A DNA stretch of 64,000 nucleotides from Actinostola sp. cb2023. Lineage: Eukaryota > Cnidaria > Anthozoa > Actiniaria > Actinostolidae. The position numbers and the translations under genes are program-made. The stretch covers positions 372,001 to 436,000 of the forward strand of contig JAUJYZ010000607.1 of the NCBI GenBank assembly GCA_033675265.1, given 5' to 3'. Shown here piece by piece: positions 40,416 through 53,600 of the stretch (positions within the stretch are counted from its first letter, which is position 1; each line of letters opens with the position of its first letter). The notes under the pieces were generated by a model. That model saw only the letters and a list, made by a program, of their open reading frames with translations. It was not told the origin of the DNA and did not search any database.

Positions 40416-40718
40416 GACAAATAAGTTGTACGTGTGTAAAGAACCCTTCTACGAAGTACAACAATTAGTCATAGAAAGAATTTGGAAACACAGATTTTAA
40501 TATGTAAACATAGCATGCACGGCGTAAAACACTGTTAGAGTTTCTCCTTTGACCATTGGAACTTATATTTCTCACTAGCTGGGATTCCTGTGGTACAAAT
40601 GGAAGAGAGAAGAATTGACCTGAACAAAATACTGACTTTTGGAATATCTTTATGGTCTCTCTCATTTTCTCGTCTCTAGTCCTCCTCCATCCTGTACTTA
40701 CAGGAATCCCATAAGTAC

Positions 40719-40724
40719 AATAAA
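40719..40724 (+). other. candidate polyadenylation signal AATAAA of gene B
   Basis: It lies about 300 bases after the gene B stop. A second AATAAA lies at 40818-40823. Confidence 0.45.
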
Positions 40725-42839
40725 TGAAGTAGTTTATAGGGTCCAGCGGTTTCCAGGTTACTAGTATAAAGTCAGTAAGTAGAATGGTGACAATGATGCT
40801 TGTTCAATCGGTACAAAAATAAAGAAAACTAATCCTTATTCAAGTTTATTCAATTCAATTCAAGAATAATGAAATATTATAAACAATCACCAACTAACTC
40901 GCAAATATATAGTAGGACTACTTGCCTGCGAATAGGATTTTTATGCTTTCCCTCTGAACGGTATTTTTTATTTAGTTTTTATTGTTATGTTATTACACAG
41001 ACAGCGATTGTTATATAATAGTAGTGATTACGTGGCCTACTGGCATCGGGTTACGGTTGGAGTAACACCCCCTCTAGGGAATTGTACGTTATCACGTGCA
41101 GCATACGGTATGTGAGTTCAGTTGCTTCGCCTCGTGGAACAGCAAGGACGTCATTTTTATTCTTTATAGGTAAGCATTATTATGGCTTTTTCTGCCCCCA
41201 AAGTGCAGCTTATTTTAGGTCATATCTATTTATATTATTTACTAATCTAGGTGATCTAATGTGATGCCTCCATCCTCAGTATCGTGTTGCTTCTAACGCC
41301 TCACACATGCGCACCGATACTCTCATGAGCATGCGTCGAGTGTCGTCATTGGGTACGTCACAAGTTGCCATAGTAACATCCAAATATGACTGTGCACGCA
41401 CATCGCAGGCTCATTTCTTGTCAGTAAAATACTTCCATATTTCATGCGTGCGCCTTATCGTCCCGGTTTGTGGACGACAACTTGACGCATGCTCAAACGG
41501 AAAAGTGCCGAGTCCGGGCAGAGGTTTCCGTTCGAACTACAAGAACAGCAAGGTAAAAGCCAAAACAAAAAAGCCGATATAGCAAAAGTAAAAGTAAAAG
41601 ATTCAGTGAACATAGAAAGACGAAAAGGAACTTCTGCTCGCAGGGTACAAAGCCTCATCCTCGTTAGTATTCTTTATATAAAGACTACTAATAAAGCAGT
41701 GCATTACCGGGTATAAAGGTACATACACGTGATGGATTTCGTCCTTCTGATTGGACGAATTGCTCTGCAACACCAAGGTTCTAGTTTCGCTGTTTACCAT
41801 GTAGATTGTTTTTGGTGTAAAACAGGTGCCAAATCAATGAATCGAAATTAGTGTTTGTCAAGTTTGACCCGATGTTGCTGAGCAAAGCAATCAAATAAAA
41901 GGCCCTGTGTCATCTTTGACAAGTCAGATGAGATACTTAGATATGTCTTTCTCTTTTCGAGAGTTTACAAAGGGTAATTCCCATTTGACTAGACTAACCT
42001 GCCTGCCCGCCTGTCTGCCTAATTTAATAATACAACATATATTCAAGACCCGCTTTTGAGTTATAGTTCTTGTGCTTCCGGCTCAAGCGGAAGGCACTGT
42101 AGTTATAATAGTAAAAATCAGCAGCAGACAGGTTGGCCTCAAATTGAAAGCGCCCACTGAGAGACAGCGAACTATTGGATTCACGGTCTCGCAATTGAAC
42201 TAAAGAATTCTATTTTTAGAGTCAGCGGAGAGACACTTTACGATGTAGTTATCGTATAGCCGGTTGACTACGGTTGCCATGGAAATACCTTCCCGTCTAT
42301 TCGTCACGATAACCAACACATAGTTGGTTGTAATCGATTGTGTTATTGATTCTACATAAAGTGTATGTGTAAAAGCTTATCGTCAGTTGTGTGCTATTTG
42401 ACACAGTAAATAATAAGGACAGAAATGTTTAATCGGTTTTCTCTTGTTCATTTGAAGAAAGAAAGCCATCAAAAAGATGGCACTGAATTGCAATTAACTT
42501 TCTTAATTGTTTAATTGCATTTTCTATAATGGGAACCGGATTGGAGACAAGCAGGGAAGCCAATATATGACACCAAATATGGCACTTTGTTACCAAATTA
42601 GGAGTTGTCAATTAAGAGAAGGAAAAGTTTGGAAATCAATTGCACGTAACTTTTGAAGTTTTTGTCCTTGCAAATGTACCTGACTGTCATGTGATTAAGA
42701 GCACCACATCATGCCCTGGCCTCCACATAGCATAGAAACTCAAGTTTATGTAAATTAGATAAGTAAAGTAATTGTTGACTTATGTCTATGTCAGCTCATT
42801 TCAGTGATAATTGTCTGTCTTCCAATGACATTTTCTTAG

Positions 42840-42905
42840 AAAGAAGCAAAGGACCGCAGGTGGCTTCAACAAGCACCATCCATCCTCAAGAAAAGCAACC
42901 GATAA
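42840..42905 (+). CDS. possible alternative terminal exon of gene B
   Basis: TTTTCTTAG is followed by 21 in-frame codons beginning KEAKDRRWLQQ and ending SNR, then TAA (42903-42905). It would join in phase 0 to exon 39033-39125 in place of the two-codon exon at 40410. The charged helical content fits an extension of the ankyrin cap. No AATAAA was found between it and gene C, and the call rests only on the splice site and frame. Confidence 0.25.
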   Translation, partial: KEAKDRRWLQQAPSILKKSNR

Positions 42906-43204
42906 TTAATCAAATCAGGCGATAAAGTTTTCGCGGTGTTGCTTGCAATTTATTTTTGTGCTTTCAAACTTCGCTTCGAACAAAAAACAGTTCTTTCCTG
43001 GATGTGTTTATCTTGTAGCAAGCTAAACAAGCGAAAAGACCAATTGGCGTCACGAGCTAATCACTAGATCCCAAACAGGTGCATCGACATGTTGGACGAA
43101 CTCTTGCTCAATCGTATCAACCATGTAGTGCCAAGAACCAACCGAAAACTCTTCTTCATTGACTTCAAATAAGTTATCAACCCATGTACTGTCTAAACAG
43201 CAAG

Positions 43205-43342
43205 ATGGTGTACAACACGGGACCGCTTTTGCTGGTATGTTTTGCTGAGGATATGAATTGTTATTATTATTGTTACTCTGAATTGATATATTGTATCGAT
43301 CTCACTGTTAGGTGGTGTTGTTCTTGATAATCACGAGTGAGG
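43205..43342 (+). CDS. gene C exons 1-2: start and signal peptide
   Basis: ATG at 43205 opens a 10-codon exon ([10 protein letters not shown]) ending at a GTATGT donor. Exon 2 (43312-43342) follows CTCACTGTTAG and adds [10 protein letters not shown] plus one base. Together they form a short polar start, a strongly hydrophobic core and a small-residue end, the shape of a cleaved signal peptide. Exon 2 ends in phase 1, exactly what exon 3 (45259) needs. I infer the link from phase and logic; no transcript is available, and an extra exon in the 1.9-kb intron is possible. Confidence 0.65.
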
Positions 43343-44650
43343 GTAAACCAACTTCATGTGAAGGTAAAAGTCGACTGAATTAGCTTCAAAGTATACGATC
43401 ATTACGCTTCGAATTCTCTTCAGCCGGCAACTCAGTTGCATTGATTTTCAGTTTCCAAAGCAAGCTTTAAAAAATGAATGAGTATAATGAATGACAAAAC
43501 CGTATGTCTAAGCGAAACATGATTTTAGCTCATTGACGTACGAATATCTTTAATGCGGTCGTTTTCATTTCAAGATTACAAAGGCCATAATGTGCATGCA
43601 ACATTTTTACAAGCAAAAATATTAGTCTAAATTCATGTGTTCATCGTGTAATTTCAATACATCACCAAGCAGTCTGTCGCGTCTAAACTGTTCTTATATT
43701 TTTTTTAAATAATGCTTACCGGCACCTATAAGAGGCCCGGTAGGCGATGGCAAACTGTTTTAATGGGACCTCACACCAATTTCAATTGCTAGCCTATTCA
43801 GCCTACTGAGATTATAGGTGTTAGTTCTAAACCAAGCTAAAGACCTCTGTGTGTTGCTCATTATTGACAATGAAAAGTGAGGGTTTTGCTATATCTTTAC
43901 TATCAAAAGCGTTTGAAAGTAAATTACAAGAAATCGTTGCCTGCGTTTTGGTGTTTACGTTGAGTGAGAAAGCATTCTTTTTCGTCGAGAAGCCACAACA
44001 ATAACGAAACTCGAGTGTCGAGAAAAAAATAACTTATGTTCGTCATAAACGGAAGAGCTTCAACAATGAATTGACCTAAAATATACCGTGTGATCTAATG
44101 GATACTAAGCGAGTATAGACTGATATTTTTATCTATGTTTTCTATTTAGTTTGTTTGGACCGTTTGTTTGATAAGGCTTCATTGAAATTCATAGCTCGGT
44201 CAAGATGACGTCGGTCTGAAAGTTTCTGAATGCATGGGATTTTTCAAAATATGCCGATATCGAATATGCAAGCGCATACTGAGCATACTTTGGGCATTCT
44301 CTATGGATTTATGGAAAAAGAAAGCAAATACAAACATGCATCGCCATGGTAGTATTACTGAAATAGCACTGATAACATGTGATAATGACTAGTGGTCCTT
44401 TTAATAGGTCTCGTAGCAGCTTAGTGAGACGGCGTCAACAAACAGAAAATATATATACCGGCTGAGTTAGCATAAAGAACATAAACACAATCTTTCAATC
44501 GGCTGTTGGTGCGTATACAGGAGATATATAGATATATGGATGGATGGATGGATAGATGGATGGATGGATGGATGGATGGATGGATGGATGGATGGATGGA
44601 TGGATGGATGGATGGATGGATGGATGGATGGATGGATGGATGGATGGATG

Positions 44651-44681
<31 letters not shown>

Positions 44682-47600
44682 GGATGGATGGATGGATGGA
44701 TGGATGGATGGATGGATGGATGGATAGATCATTTGATAGATAGATAAATCGTTTATTAGGTTTATAGGTTAGCATGGCACATCATAAAAATTCCCCGTAT
44801 TTATACAATATTGTAAAAGGTCTTTTAGAACAATTTGCTGAAATGTCAATCATTGGGGGTGTAATTATGGTGTATTTACTTAAGGAAAATTAATTCCAGA
44901 ATATTCTAGAGAGTTCAAAATTGACGATCTTTCAACAAACTGCAGTTTTAATTAAAAACCGAGTTTCAAAGTCAATGCAGGTTTTAGCTTAAAAATTAAA
45001 TTAACTGTAGCGCCTTCTCTTTAATTAATACAATAAATAATAAAAGTAATAATGTAGATCTGAGAAAAGTCACACATGAGTAACTTTTCCATAAGACATT
45101 CGCTTCACGCGTTTCTGGCTGAATTTTGACCAGTTGACAAGAACTAAATTTATTGTATTTTCATTTATTTATTTCATTTATTCATTCATTTATTCATTCA
45201 TTCATTTACGTATTATTTGTTTATTTATTTATTTGTTTCCTTATTATTTTATTTTCAGAAAATCAGTTTTCTTTGAGATTTTCGGCTTCGGGGTTCATTT
45301 TACCGAATTCATCATCCAAACTAGACACGCCAATGAATGCCTTTACCATATGTTTTTGGATGAATACCAAAAAGCAGTCACGTGACATGGGTGTGTTTTC
45401 CTATCAAATGACCAGCGGTCGTGATATTAGCCTGACTCTGAATACTACACACGTAAACGTTAAAATAGGTTCAAATGAACGGTAAGTGACGACATTTGCA
45501 ATTGCATTGATATATACACTCGATTGCAGAAACGTTGTAGTGTACATTTAACAAATATACAAATATCTAATGAGATGCAAAACGTTAAAATACCGAACTG
45601 TTTCTGAAGCACAAAATAGTGCTGAAAATTATTGTGTTTTCCTTGCTGGATGTGATGCTAATCTAAACTTGATGATTCTGATATATTAGAAGAAAATAAG
45701 CGATGTTTCACACTTTGCATCTCATTAGATATGTTGTATCTCATTAGATATAAATTTGTATAAATGTATACTACAACGTTTCTGCAAACGAGTGTATATA
45801 GTTCGATCTAGTTCACGTTTCTATGGATTTACTTGCAGCCACTTTCCAAACTTTCTTTCTCCGTTCCTTGTATTCTCTTTTCCTTCTTTATTCCTCTCTA
45901 AACGTTTATCCAAAAACGGCTTAACGATTCGTTACTGCATGTCGAGAATGCAATTGAATATCACCAGTAGTAATCATTGAATCAACAGAAACCTAGTGCC
46001 ACATCCAACCCAAATGACAGACTCTCTACTCAGTCTATGTCTGACATGGAGAAACATCAATGGACAATGCAAACTCTTTGTAAACTCAGCGCTGGTTGCC
46101 ACGGTTACAGACTTCTCCGAAAACTTTATTATACAGCCAGGAGGGATCCTACATCTAGGAGGGCGGCCCAGCCAGTTCCCCGAACGCTTTATTGGCAACA
46201 TTTCTCACTTTAATATGTGGAGTTATGTTTTGCCGACTCAAGTTATTGCTGTACTTGGTCAGCGGTGTGGCATTGAACGAGGTGACGTCATATCTTGGGA
46301 GACTTTTAAGAATGGCGTCGGTTCTGGTGATGTTGAAGTTGTTGAGGATATTTGCCCAGGTCAAGGTGTGTATAATACTTTTATAAATTATATGTCCTCT
46401 GATATAAACACGGTAATATCACGCATATAGTGTGCGTTATATCGCAAATATTTCATTATAGACATGGTTGATACGTGATGTGTTGTTGCATTTGCTAATT
46501 ACCTTTTCGAGCGGTATATTTTAGTGAACTGAAGTTATTTTAAAACGTATTTACGCTTGCGGTTTTTGGCATTCATCTTAAAGTGATCTTTTGACAGGCA
46601 ATTTATTAGAAGTGTATTATTATAATTGCTACGCGTCATGATGACTTCAGTATTGTCATGGCAACCGTTGCCCATAGTTACTCTTTGAAATTATCAGATC
46701 GTTTTATTTGCAATAATAGCGCGGGGCAATTCACTCAAGTGTTTCTCGTAAAACTGAGCTCAATAAAAAACTATTAACTTAAATACTGGGACTGGGACTG
46801 GGACTGGGACGAGCTATGGTAGAGTGAGGACGTCTTTTCTCTCTCTCCGCCAAATATTTGAATTTGTATGGTTAATGGCTTCTTTAATAAGTAACAAGAT
46901 AGGTAAAAGAAATAGGAATAGATCCTCGACTTCATCTACTGGAAGTACAAGCCAAACTCCAGAGCAAAAGAAAGCAAGAAACGCAGTTGATGAATTAGAA
47001 GAACAATCAAACAGTGACGACGAAATCCTAACGGCTGTCAACATGGCCGAAGGAGTAAACGATAAACTCGATGAAATATTATCTAAATTAGCAAAACTAG
47101 ACGTGATCCAAGAGTCAGTTAAAAAGATTGAAGTATCCTTAACACAACTAGAAGAGAGGACAGCAACTTTGGAAGTGTTTGAAGCCTCGGCAAGCAAAGA
47201 CATAGAAGATCTGAAACAAAGCGCAACGTTCTTAGGAGATCACTTTGATACGTCTCTTAAAGCTCTTCAAAATCAATTAGATGAATCAAACGTCAAAACG
47301 GAGGAACTACAAAAAGAGTTCAAAGCGAAGATTAAAGAATACGATGAAAGCAGCGAGAAATTGAAGATGAAAGACCTCTACCTGGAGGCATATTCGAGAA
47401 GAGAGAATATAAAGTTCTTGAATATTGACGAGGAGGAGGATGAAGATGTCGAAGGACGGATACGAGAGTTTATGAGAGACCAATTAAGGTACAGTTATCA
47501 CGACATGGTTGAAATACAGCGTATACATAGGAATGGCAAAAGAGTTGGATCCAAACCAAGACCAATATTGGCCAGGTTCTTACGGTCAAAAGATTGCGAG

Positions 47601-50600
47601 AAGATTCTATCCCTTGGTTATCGTCTTAAGGACACAAATTACCAAATGTTCACTGACCTGCCTTACGAATTGGTCGTGAAACGGAAATCGCAGATGTCAA
47701 CCTTTAAAAAGGCTCGCGCTAAAAAAATACCAGCGTCGTTTAGTAAATCCGAGCCAGACAAGCTCTTCATCAGAGGTAAATTATGGCCGGTGGGTCAAGA
47801 ACTCATAATTTAGAATTGAAATTCATATATGATTGTCTCTATTTTTTGTTGATACAAGCATCTAATCATTAACCAGCGCAAACGATTGTTTTAAAATCTA
47901 TGATTAGGCGGAGAGGAGACAAATCTGCGCAAAAATGACTGTCCCGTTTAAATCAGCGTCACGTTTGTGTTTATACGTGTCTACAATAGTCTTCTTAAGA
48001 CTTAGACTTAGTTATTTTTGTGCCACTGCCAGTTTTGCCAGTTACATGTATCTAAAGCACAAAATTATGATGCTCAATGAATAAATTTAACTTTAAAATA
48101 TTATCACTAAACGTCCGAGGCCTAAGGGAATATAAGAAGAATAGAAAGATGTTCAATTGGTTCAGTAAACCGCACGAAGCTAATAATGGTATCACCTTTA
48201 TGCAAGAAACGCATAGCACTTCAGATGTAGAAAACGAGTGGTCGAAAAGAATAGGGGGTAAATTAGTTATGTCACATGGGACTTCCAACAGCAAAGGTAC
48301 AGCCATTTTATTTGGAAGTAATTTAAGTTATTCAATCAAAGACCAAATTGTGGATAAAAATGGGAGATATGTGATAGTGTTGTGTGAAATACAAGGTAAT
48401 AATTTCTTACTCATTAATTCATATCTTCCAAATTATGAAAAAGAGCAAGTAACTCTTTTGAAAGAGATTTTAGAAATAATTAACAACGTTGAATGTCCGA
48501 TTGATACTTTCATTATCTGGGGAGGCGACTTTAACTTCATATTTGATATTGATCTTGAAGCTTCGGGTGGCAACCCATCTCTTAAGTTATGTTCTATTGA
48601 GACCATGGAATCAATCATGCTCGAATGTGATCTTTGTGACATATGGAGATTGCGCAATTTAAGTTTGAAACATTTTACTTGGAGAGGTGTTGCCTAAGGC
48701 CGATCTAGTAGAGTAAATAAATTCCTACACCGCAGACTAGATTTTTTCTTTGTATCTGATGAATTACAACCTTATGTTAAAAAATGCGACATTATTCCAG
48801 CCCCTTCAACAGACCATTCAGCTATAACATTGCAGCTACAATCATTTCATGAAGACAGAAGAGGGCCTTCTTTCTGGAAGTTAAATAACTCGCTTCTCGA
48901 AAGAGAGGATTATATTACAGAGCTTAAAAAGCGACTAAACACTTTTAAACTTTCTCTAGACGATGCAGGTATTTTAAGTTCGCAACTAAGATGGGAGCTT
49001 ATTAAATATGAAATTCGTAAATGTTCTATATATTTTTCAAAAGCAATTTATAGCAAGAAATCGTAGATGCATATATCAGCAGTTAGAAAGTGAAATTAGA
49101 ACGATCGAAAATATGAATGGATGGCAAGACAACGAAGATATGATCACAAAGCACGACAAACTTTTGAAAACTTTAGAAGAAAGAAGTAACTATATAACGG
49201 AAGGTATAATAATAAGATCTAAGGCAACATGGTACGAGCTGGGAGAAAAAAGTAACAAATACTTTTTAACGTTGGAAAAACGCAACAAAGCAAAAACGCA
49301 TATCAAGAAACTGATAGATAAAGATAACAATGATGTCACACAGTCAGGTGAAATACTTAAAATGATCGAACGTCATTTCAGCACTGTTTTTGAATCGAAA
49401 TCATGCAAGACAGAAAAGGAATGCATGGATTTTCTGTCAAGTTTTAGTGTTCCATCAGTATCAGCAGTAGATAAGGAAGTTTGTGAAAGAAAAATAACGG
49501 CTCAAGAATGTTACGATGTCCTTGAACAAATGAGTGGGTCAAAGACACCGGGAAATGACGGTTTGTCTAAAGAATTTTACATATGCATGTGGTCTGATGT
49601 AAAAGACGATCTTGTTAATTGCGTGAACAATAATTTTGAGGTGGGCTCATTAACCACCTCACAACGGCAAATAATCATAACACTACTTGAAAAACAAGGC
49701 AAAGACAATAGATTTTTGGATTCGTGGCGCCCTATCAGTTTGATTAATGTAGATGTGAAAATGTGTAGTAGAGTATTAAGTAATAGGATGACTAAGATAG
49801 TACCATACCTGGTCCATCCAGATCAAGCTGCCTTTATTAAAGGTAGGAAAATTGACGATCCAATAAGGAAAATTCAAGACATAATGGACTATGTGAAAAG
49901 TAAGAATAAATCGATGATTCTTTTTGCAGCTGACTTTGAGAAAGCTTTTGATTCAATTGAACATAATTTTATCTTCGCTGTCTTACGTCATTTTGGTTTT
50001 GGAGATAACTTTATTAAGTGGATCAAAATTCTAGTATGTGATAACCTGAGTTGCGTAATAAATAACGGTAGCGTCACCAATTTTTTTAAGGTGCTAAGGG
50101 GTACAAAACAAGGTGATCCAATTTCTCCATATATTTTTATCTTAATAATAGAAATAATGGCTACCATGATGAGAAAATGTGAAGAAATAAAGGGATTGTA
50201 TATCAAACAAAAAGAAACAAAATTAGTGCTATTCGCAGATGATACAACTTTCTTTCTGCAGGATTACAACTCTTTTCAGTATGTTTTGAAACAGCTGGAC
50301 ATTTTTTATACATTTTCATCTTTAAGATTAAATTTACTTTTCTTATAATGAAACATTTCACTATAACAACAACTTCCAACGTATAATTACTAATTTCAAA
50401 ACAACTCTATCAATATGGAAAACACGAAATTTAACACTTTATGGAAAAATTCAAATACTTCGTTCGCTTGCACTTCCCAAACTTTACTATGTGTGTTCAA
50501 AAATCCATGTTCCAGATGAATTTGTTAAAATAGTTGAAAGTACAATCAAGGATTTCATATGGAACGGTAAGAAACCGAAAATAAAGCACGATACATTAAT

Positions 50601-53600
50601 TGGCGACTATTTAATGGGAGGGTTGAAACTTCCAGATTTTGGTGCTTGTCTTAAAGCGAATCGAGTTAAATGGGCAATACAATTAATAGAATCATCTAAA
50701 AAGGAACCCAACGACATGGAATATTATCCCTTCAGCGTATCTCGAGCCAATTGGGGGATTTCAACAATTACATGTCAATTTTGACCCTTTAAGGATACCG
50801 GAAAGCATCTCTCCTTTTTATAAAAAACATTGTTAATAATGAAAGTCAAAGAAAGAGATTTATACAGCTAGGTAATAAGAAAATTGAAATAGAAAAGGTA
50901 AAAACAATCCAGATTTATCAATGGCTTATCAGCTTGAAATTCAAATCGCCGTCTTCCCAGACTAATTATGTAAGCAATCGTATAAATCAGAATTGTCAAT
51001 TAGATTGGGAGAAAATTTACAGTAGAATATATAAAACCTCCATTGATACTTATTTAAGGTTGTTTCAATATAAGATACTCAACAACATTCTGTATCTTAA
51101 TCGCGACCTTCATCGTTTTAAAATAATTGATGATTCATCATGTTCTTTTTGTCTACTCAATCAGGAAACAATTGACCATCTTTTTGTTGAATGTATAGAA
51201 TCAAAAAATTATTATTTTCAAATACGTAATTGGTTAGAAGCTTTTGATATTATCCTACCTGAATCAAACAAATCTAATATTATACTAGGTGTAGAGGATA
51301 ATGTAATAAATTTTATTATCTTAATTTATAAGTTATCCTTATATAAAGCAAGAGAGAAAGGAAAAGTGCCTTCTCTATCTCTGTTTAAAAATGTATTAAC
51401 TCAATATGAAAAAATAGAACAGAGAATGGCCCGATCAAAAAACATATTTTCCCAACATCAGAAAAAATGGAGCAAAATAATCAATGCTTTACGATCTTAA
51501 TAAATAATAAGGTAACTGGCAAAGGGTACGTGGGGGGGAGTTTATTTTATTTTACTGTTGTTTACTAGTTATCAATTTTCAAGTTGTAGTATCTGTAAAA
51601 ACCGTATTAATAACAAATTGTTACAATGTCATATTGAAGTTGTAAAGGTTTTTGCAATAAATATTTATTAAAATAAAAAAATAAAAAAATAAAAAATAAA
51701 ATAAAAAACTTAAATACCGTGTATGTTCTATTCATAGCAGGGGTAATTAGTTTATTTTCTCTCTGGCCAAAGGGCCTGGGGCTATTATTTTGAAGGGAAC
51801 ATATTTTTAATCAACCCTGTAATCAGTAGTTCGCACTATACTTAGATGTTTTGATATATTTTTAGAACGTGTGGTTTTGCGGTTCGGCAATTTGAGGTCC
51901 CTCGTCAAATTCCGGTAGATAAATAATTTATTTTTAACCAGATTATTTTCATCGTATTAGTCCGGATTATTAAAACTGATTTATTATGCGAACTCATATA
52001 TAAATATAACAGGAGATTTTAGGATGGATCGTAACATGAGATGAACTTCTGTGATAAGCTTTTTGTATGAAAAGAAAAAAGAAAAAGCGTAAAGGAAAAA
52101 AAATACGGTGCGAGTATCGATCCTCTGGCCATGCACTGGTTACAAAATCCAAGCATTTATTAACCGGCAGACGACTGCGTTAGTCGATAAATTTCCATAA
52201 TGATAACCGTTACACGATAGACTACTAAACTTACCCTCGAAAACAATCGGAAGTACAGATAGCTGAAGTAGTAAGGGGCAGTCATTTAGGACTAGGATAC
52301 GACTGTTCCCTCCCTACTCCCTCTTTGACTACTACGCTGATTGTGTACTACTCGATCGATACCGCGGATGAAGCAGAAATCTCCGTCCTATACGTAACAT
52401 ACGGTGACTCAGCATTTTTAAAAGTCTGGGTGTATGGGCCATTTTTAGTGTTTTGCATAGAATTTCCTAAGTGACCGGATTGGGACTCGAACCCGCGCGC
52501 TACTTTTTTTCATCTTTTTTTCCCCTTTTGTTTTTCTTTTTTTCTTTGCATACAATTACAAAAGCTTATTTTTTCGCCGTGTCTATCATGTTAATGATAT
52601 TTTTTGTCCTTTTTTTCTTCTATTGTTTTATGTTTTGGCTCAGTCCTAAGTTAAAACTTTTCTTTATTTCAAAATGTTCACTAGAGAACATAGTATTCAG
52701 TCCTGAGCTAATTTAATATTTATTTTCACTATTTAATTTAGAAAAGTCTTTCATTTTACAACTGTTCGCTTAACCTTGGAAGAACTTGACATTTTGCGCT
52801 AAATAATTAGCACTAATTTATTTAATTAATTACTTAGGAGATGAAGATTTAAAGATACTAATTAACAGTTGTATATGGTGAACTACTAAGCTGAGTTTTC
52901 ATTCATCCATTTTGATTCCTTTCACCATTCAGTTAGACCAGTTCCCAATTCTCTTTGCCCAGCCTCTCTCGAATAAAACTGTCCGGCAGTGCCAATTTGT
53001 TGAGTACATTTTGTTCTTGTTTCTTTGTCGAGGGTAGTAGACAGAGAGAGATGGAAGGATAGAAATATGATGGGAAATAATTGTTTTAGCTAAATTTCAT
53101 GAGTTGAAATTTATATATTTATATTTACTGATGAGAACTGTTATTACAAAATGGGTCTTAGTCAACAAGACCGTTTTGAGAACACAGGCTTCACATTATT
53201 AATAAAAATAACTTAACATTTTTCAATTATTTTACATTATTAAAATATTTATTTTCGTGAGTATGAAAATGTTCTTACAAAAGCAAACAGTAAAAAAAAA
53301 AGAAGAAGCAAAAAAATTCAGAAGAAAAGATCGAGTCGAGGAATCGATCCCTGGCCCATGTGCTTCTAACGCGCTGTGTTTCAGTGCGATCCACGGGACC
53401 ATAGTAATTTGCACAACAATAGACAGTCCATTCACAAGATACACTAGCTAGGTGATTTTGGACTCGATAGCCTAGTGGTGCGGGGCAGTTATTTAGTGGG
53501 CCTAGGATCCGACTGTTCCCTCCCTCTTTGACTATACTAAGCTGATTGGTGTAAGCCCAGATAGCGCGGATGGGGCCGAAATCTTCCTCCTATACGTAAC

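Larger units (their letters stand above)
40416..43204. other. 3' UTR of gene B and intergenic region before gene C
   Basis: No confident gene. An imperfect inverted pair is seen at about 41512-41646 (GGGCAGAGGTTTCC against GGAACTTCTGCTCGCAGGG). Another imperfect hairpin lies around 42061-42110 (GTGCTTCCG / CGGAAGGCAC). The interval also holds the possible exon at 42840-42905. The remainder is AT-rich and featureless to my reading. Confidence 0.5.
43343..45258. other. gene C intron 2
   Basis: About 1.9 kb with no recognised exon. It contains the GGAT microsatellite at 44535-44745 and an ATTT/ATTC-rich stretch at 45160-45250 just before the next acceptor. Confidence 0.6.
46787..51706 (+). mobile_element. 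L1/Tx1-like non-LTR retrotransposon, near full length, inactive
   Basis: A 4.9-kb element in gene C intron 4, same strand as the gene. It starts with about four TGGGAC hexamers, carries ORF1 (46875-47813) and a broken ORF2 (48077-51500), and ends in an AAAATA-rich tail. Exact 11-bp target-site duplications (AACTTAAATAC) flank it. The two-ORF layout with an apurinic-type endonuclease, reverse transcriptase and C-terminal Cys/His motif places it in the L1 superfamily. An intact TSD with only a handful of ORF2 lesions indicates a fairly recent insertion that can no longer move itself. Confidence 0.92.

Noticed and set aside
44421..44775. Ile-His-Pro-Ser repeat frames
   Set aside because: Translation of the GGAT microsatellite.
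48830..49066. Separate small gene after the ORF2 endonuclease
   Set aside because: It is in the same frame as the endonuclease after a nonsense codon and carries its final STDHSA motif, so it is part of the broken LINE ORF2.
52471..52503. tRNA gene on the minus strand
   Set aside because: Only a T-arm/B-box is present; no acceptor stem, D-arm or anticodon arm could be found.
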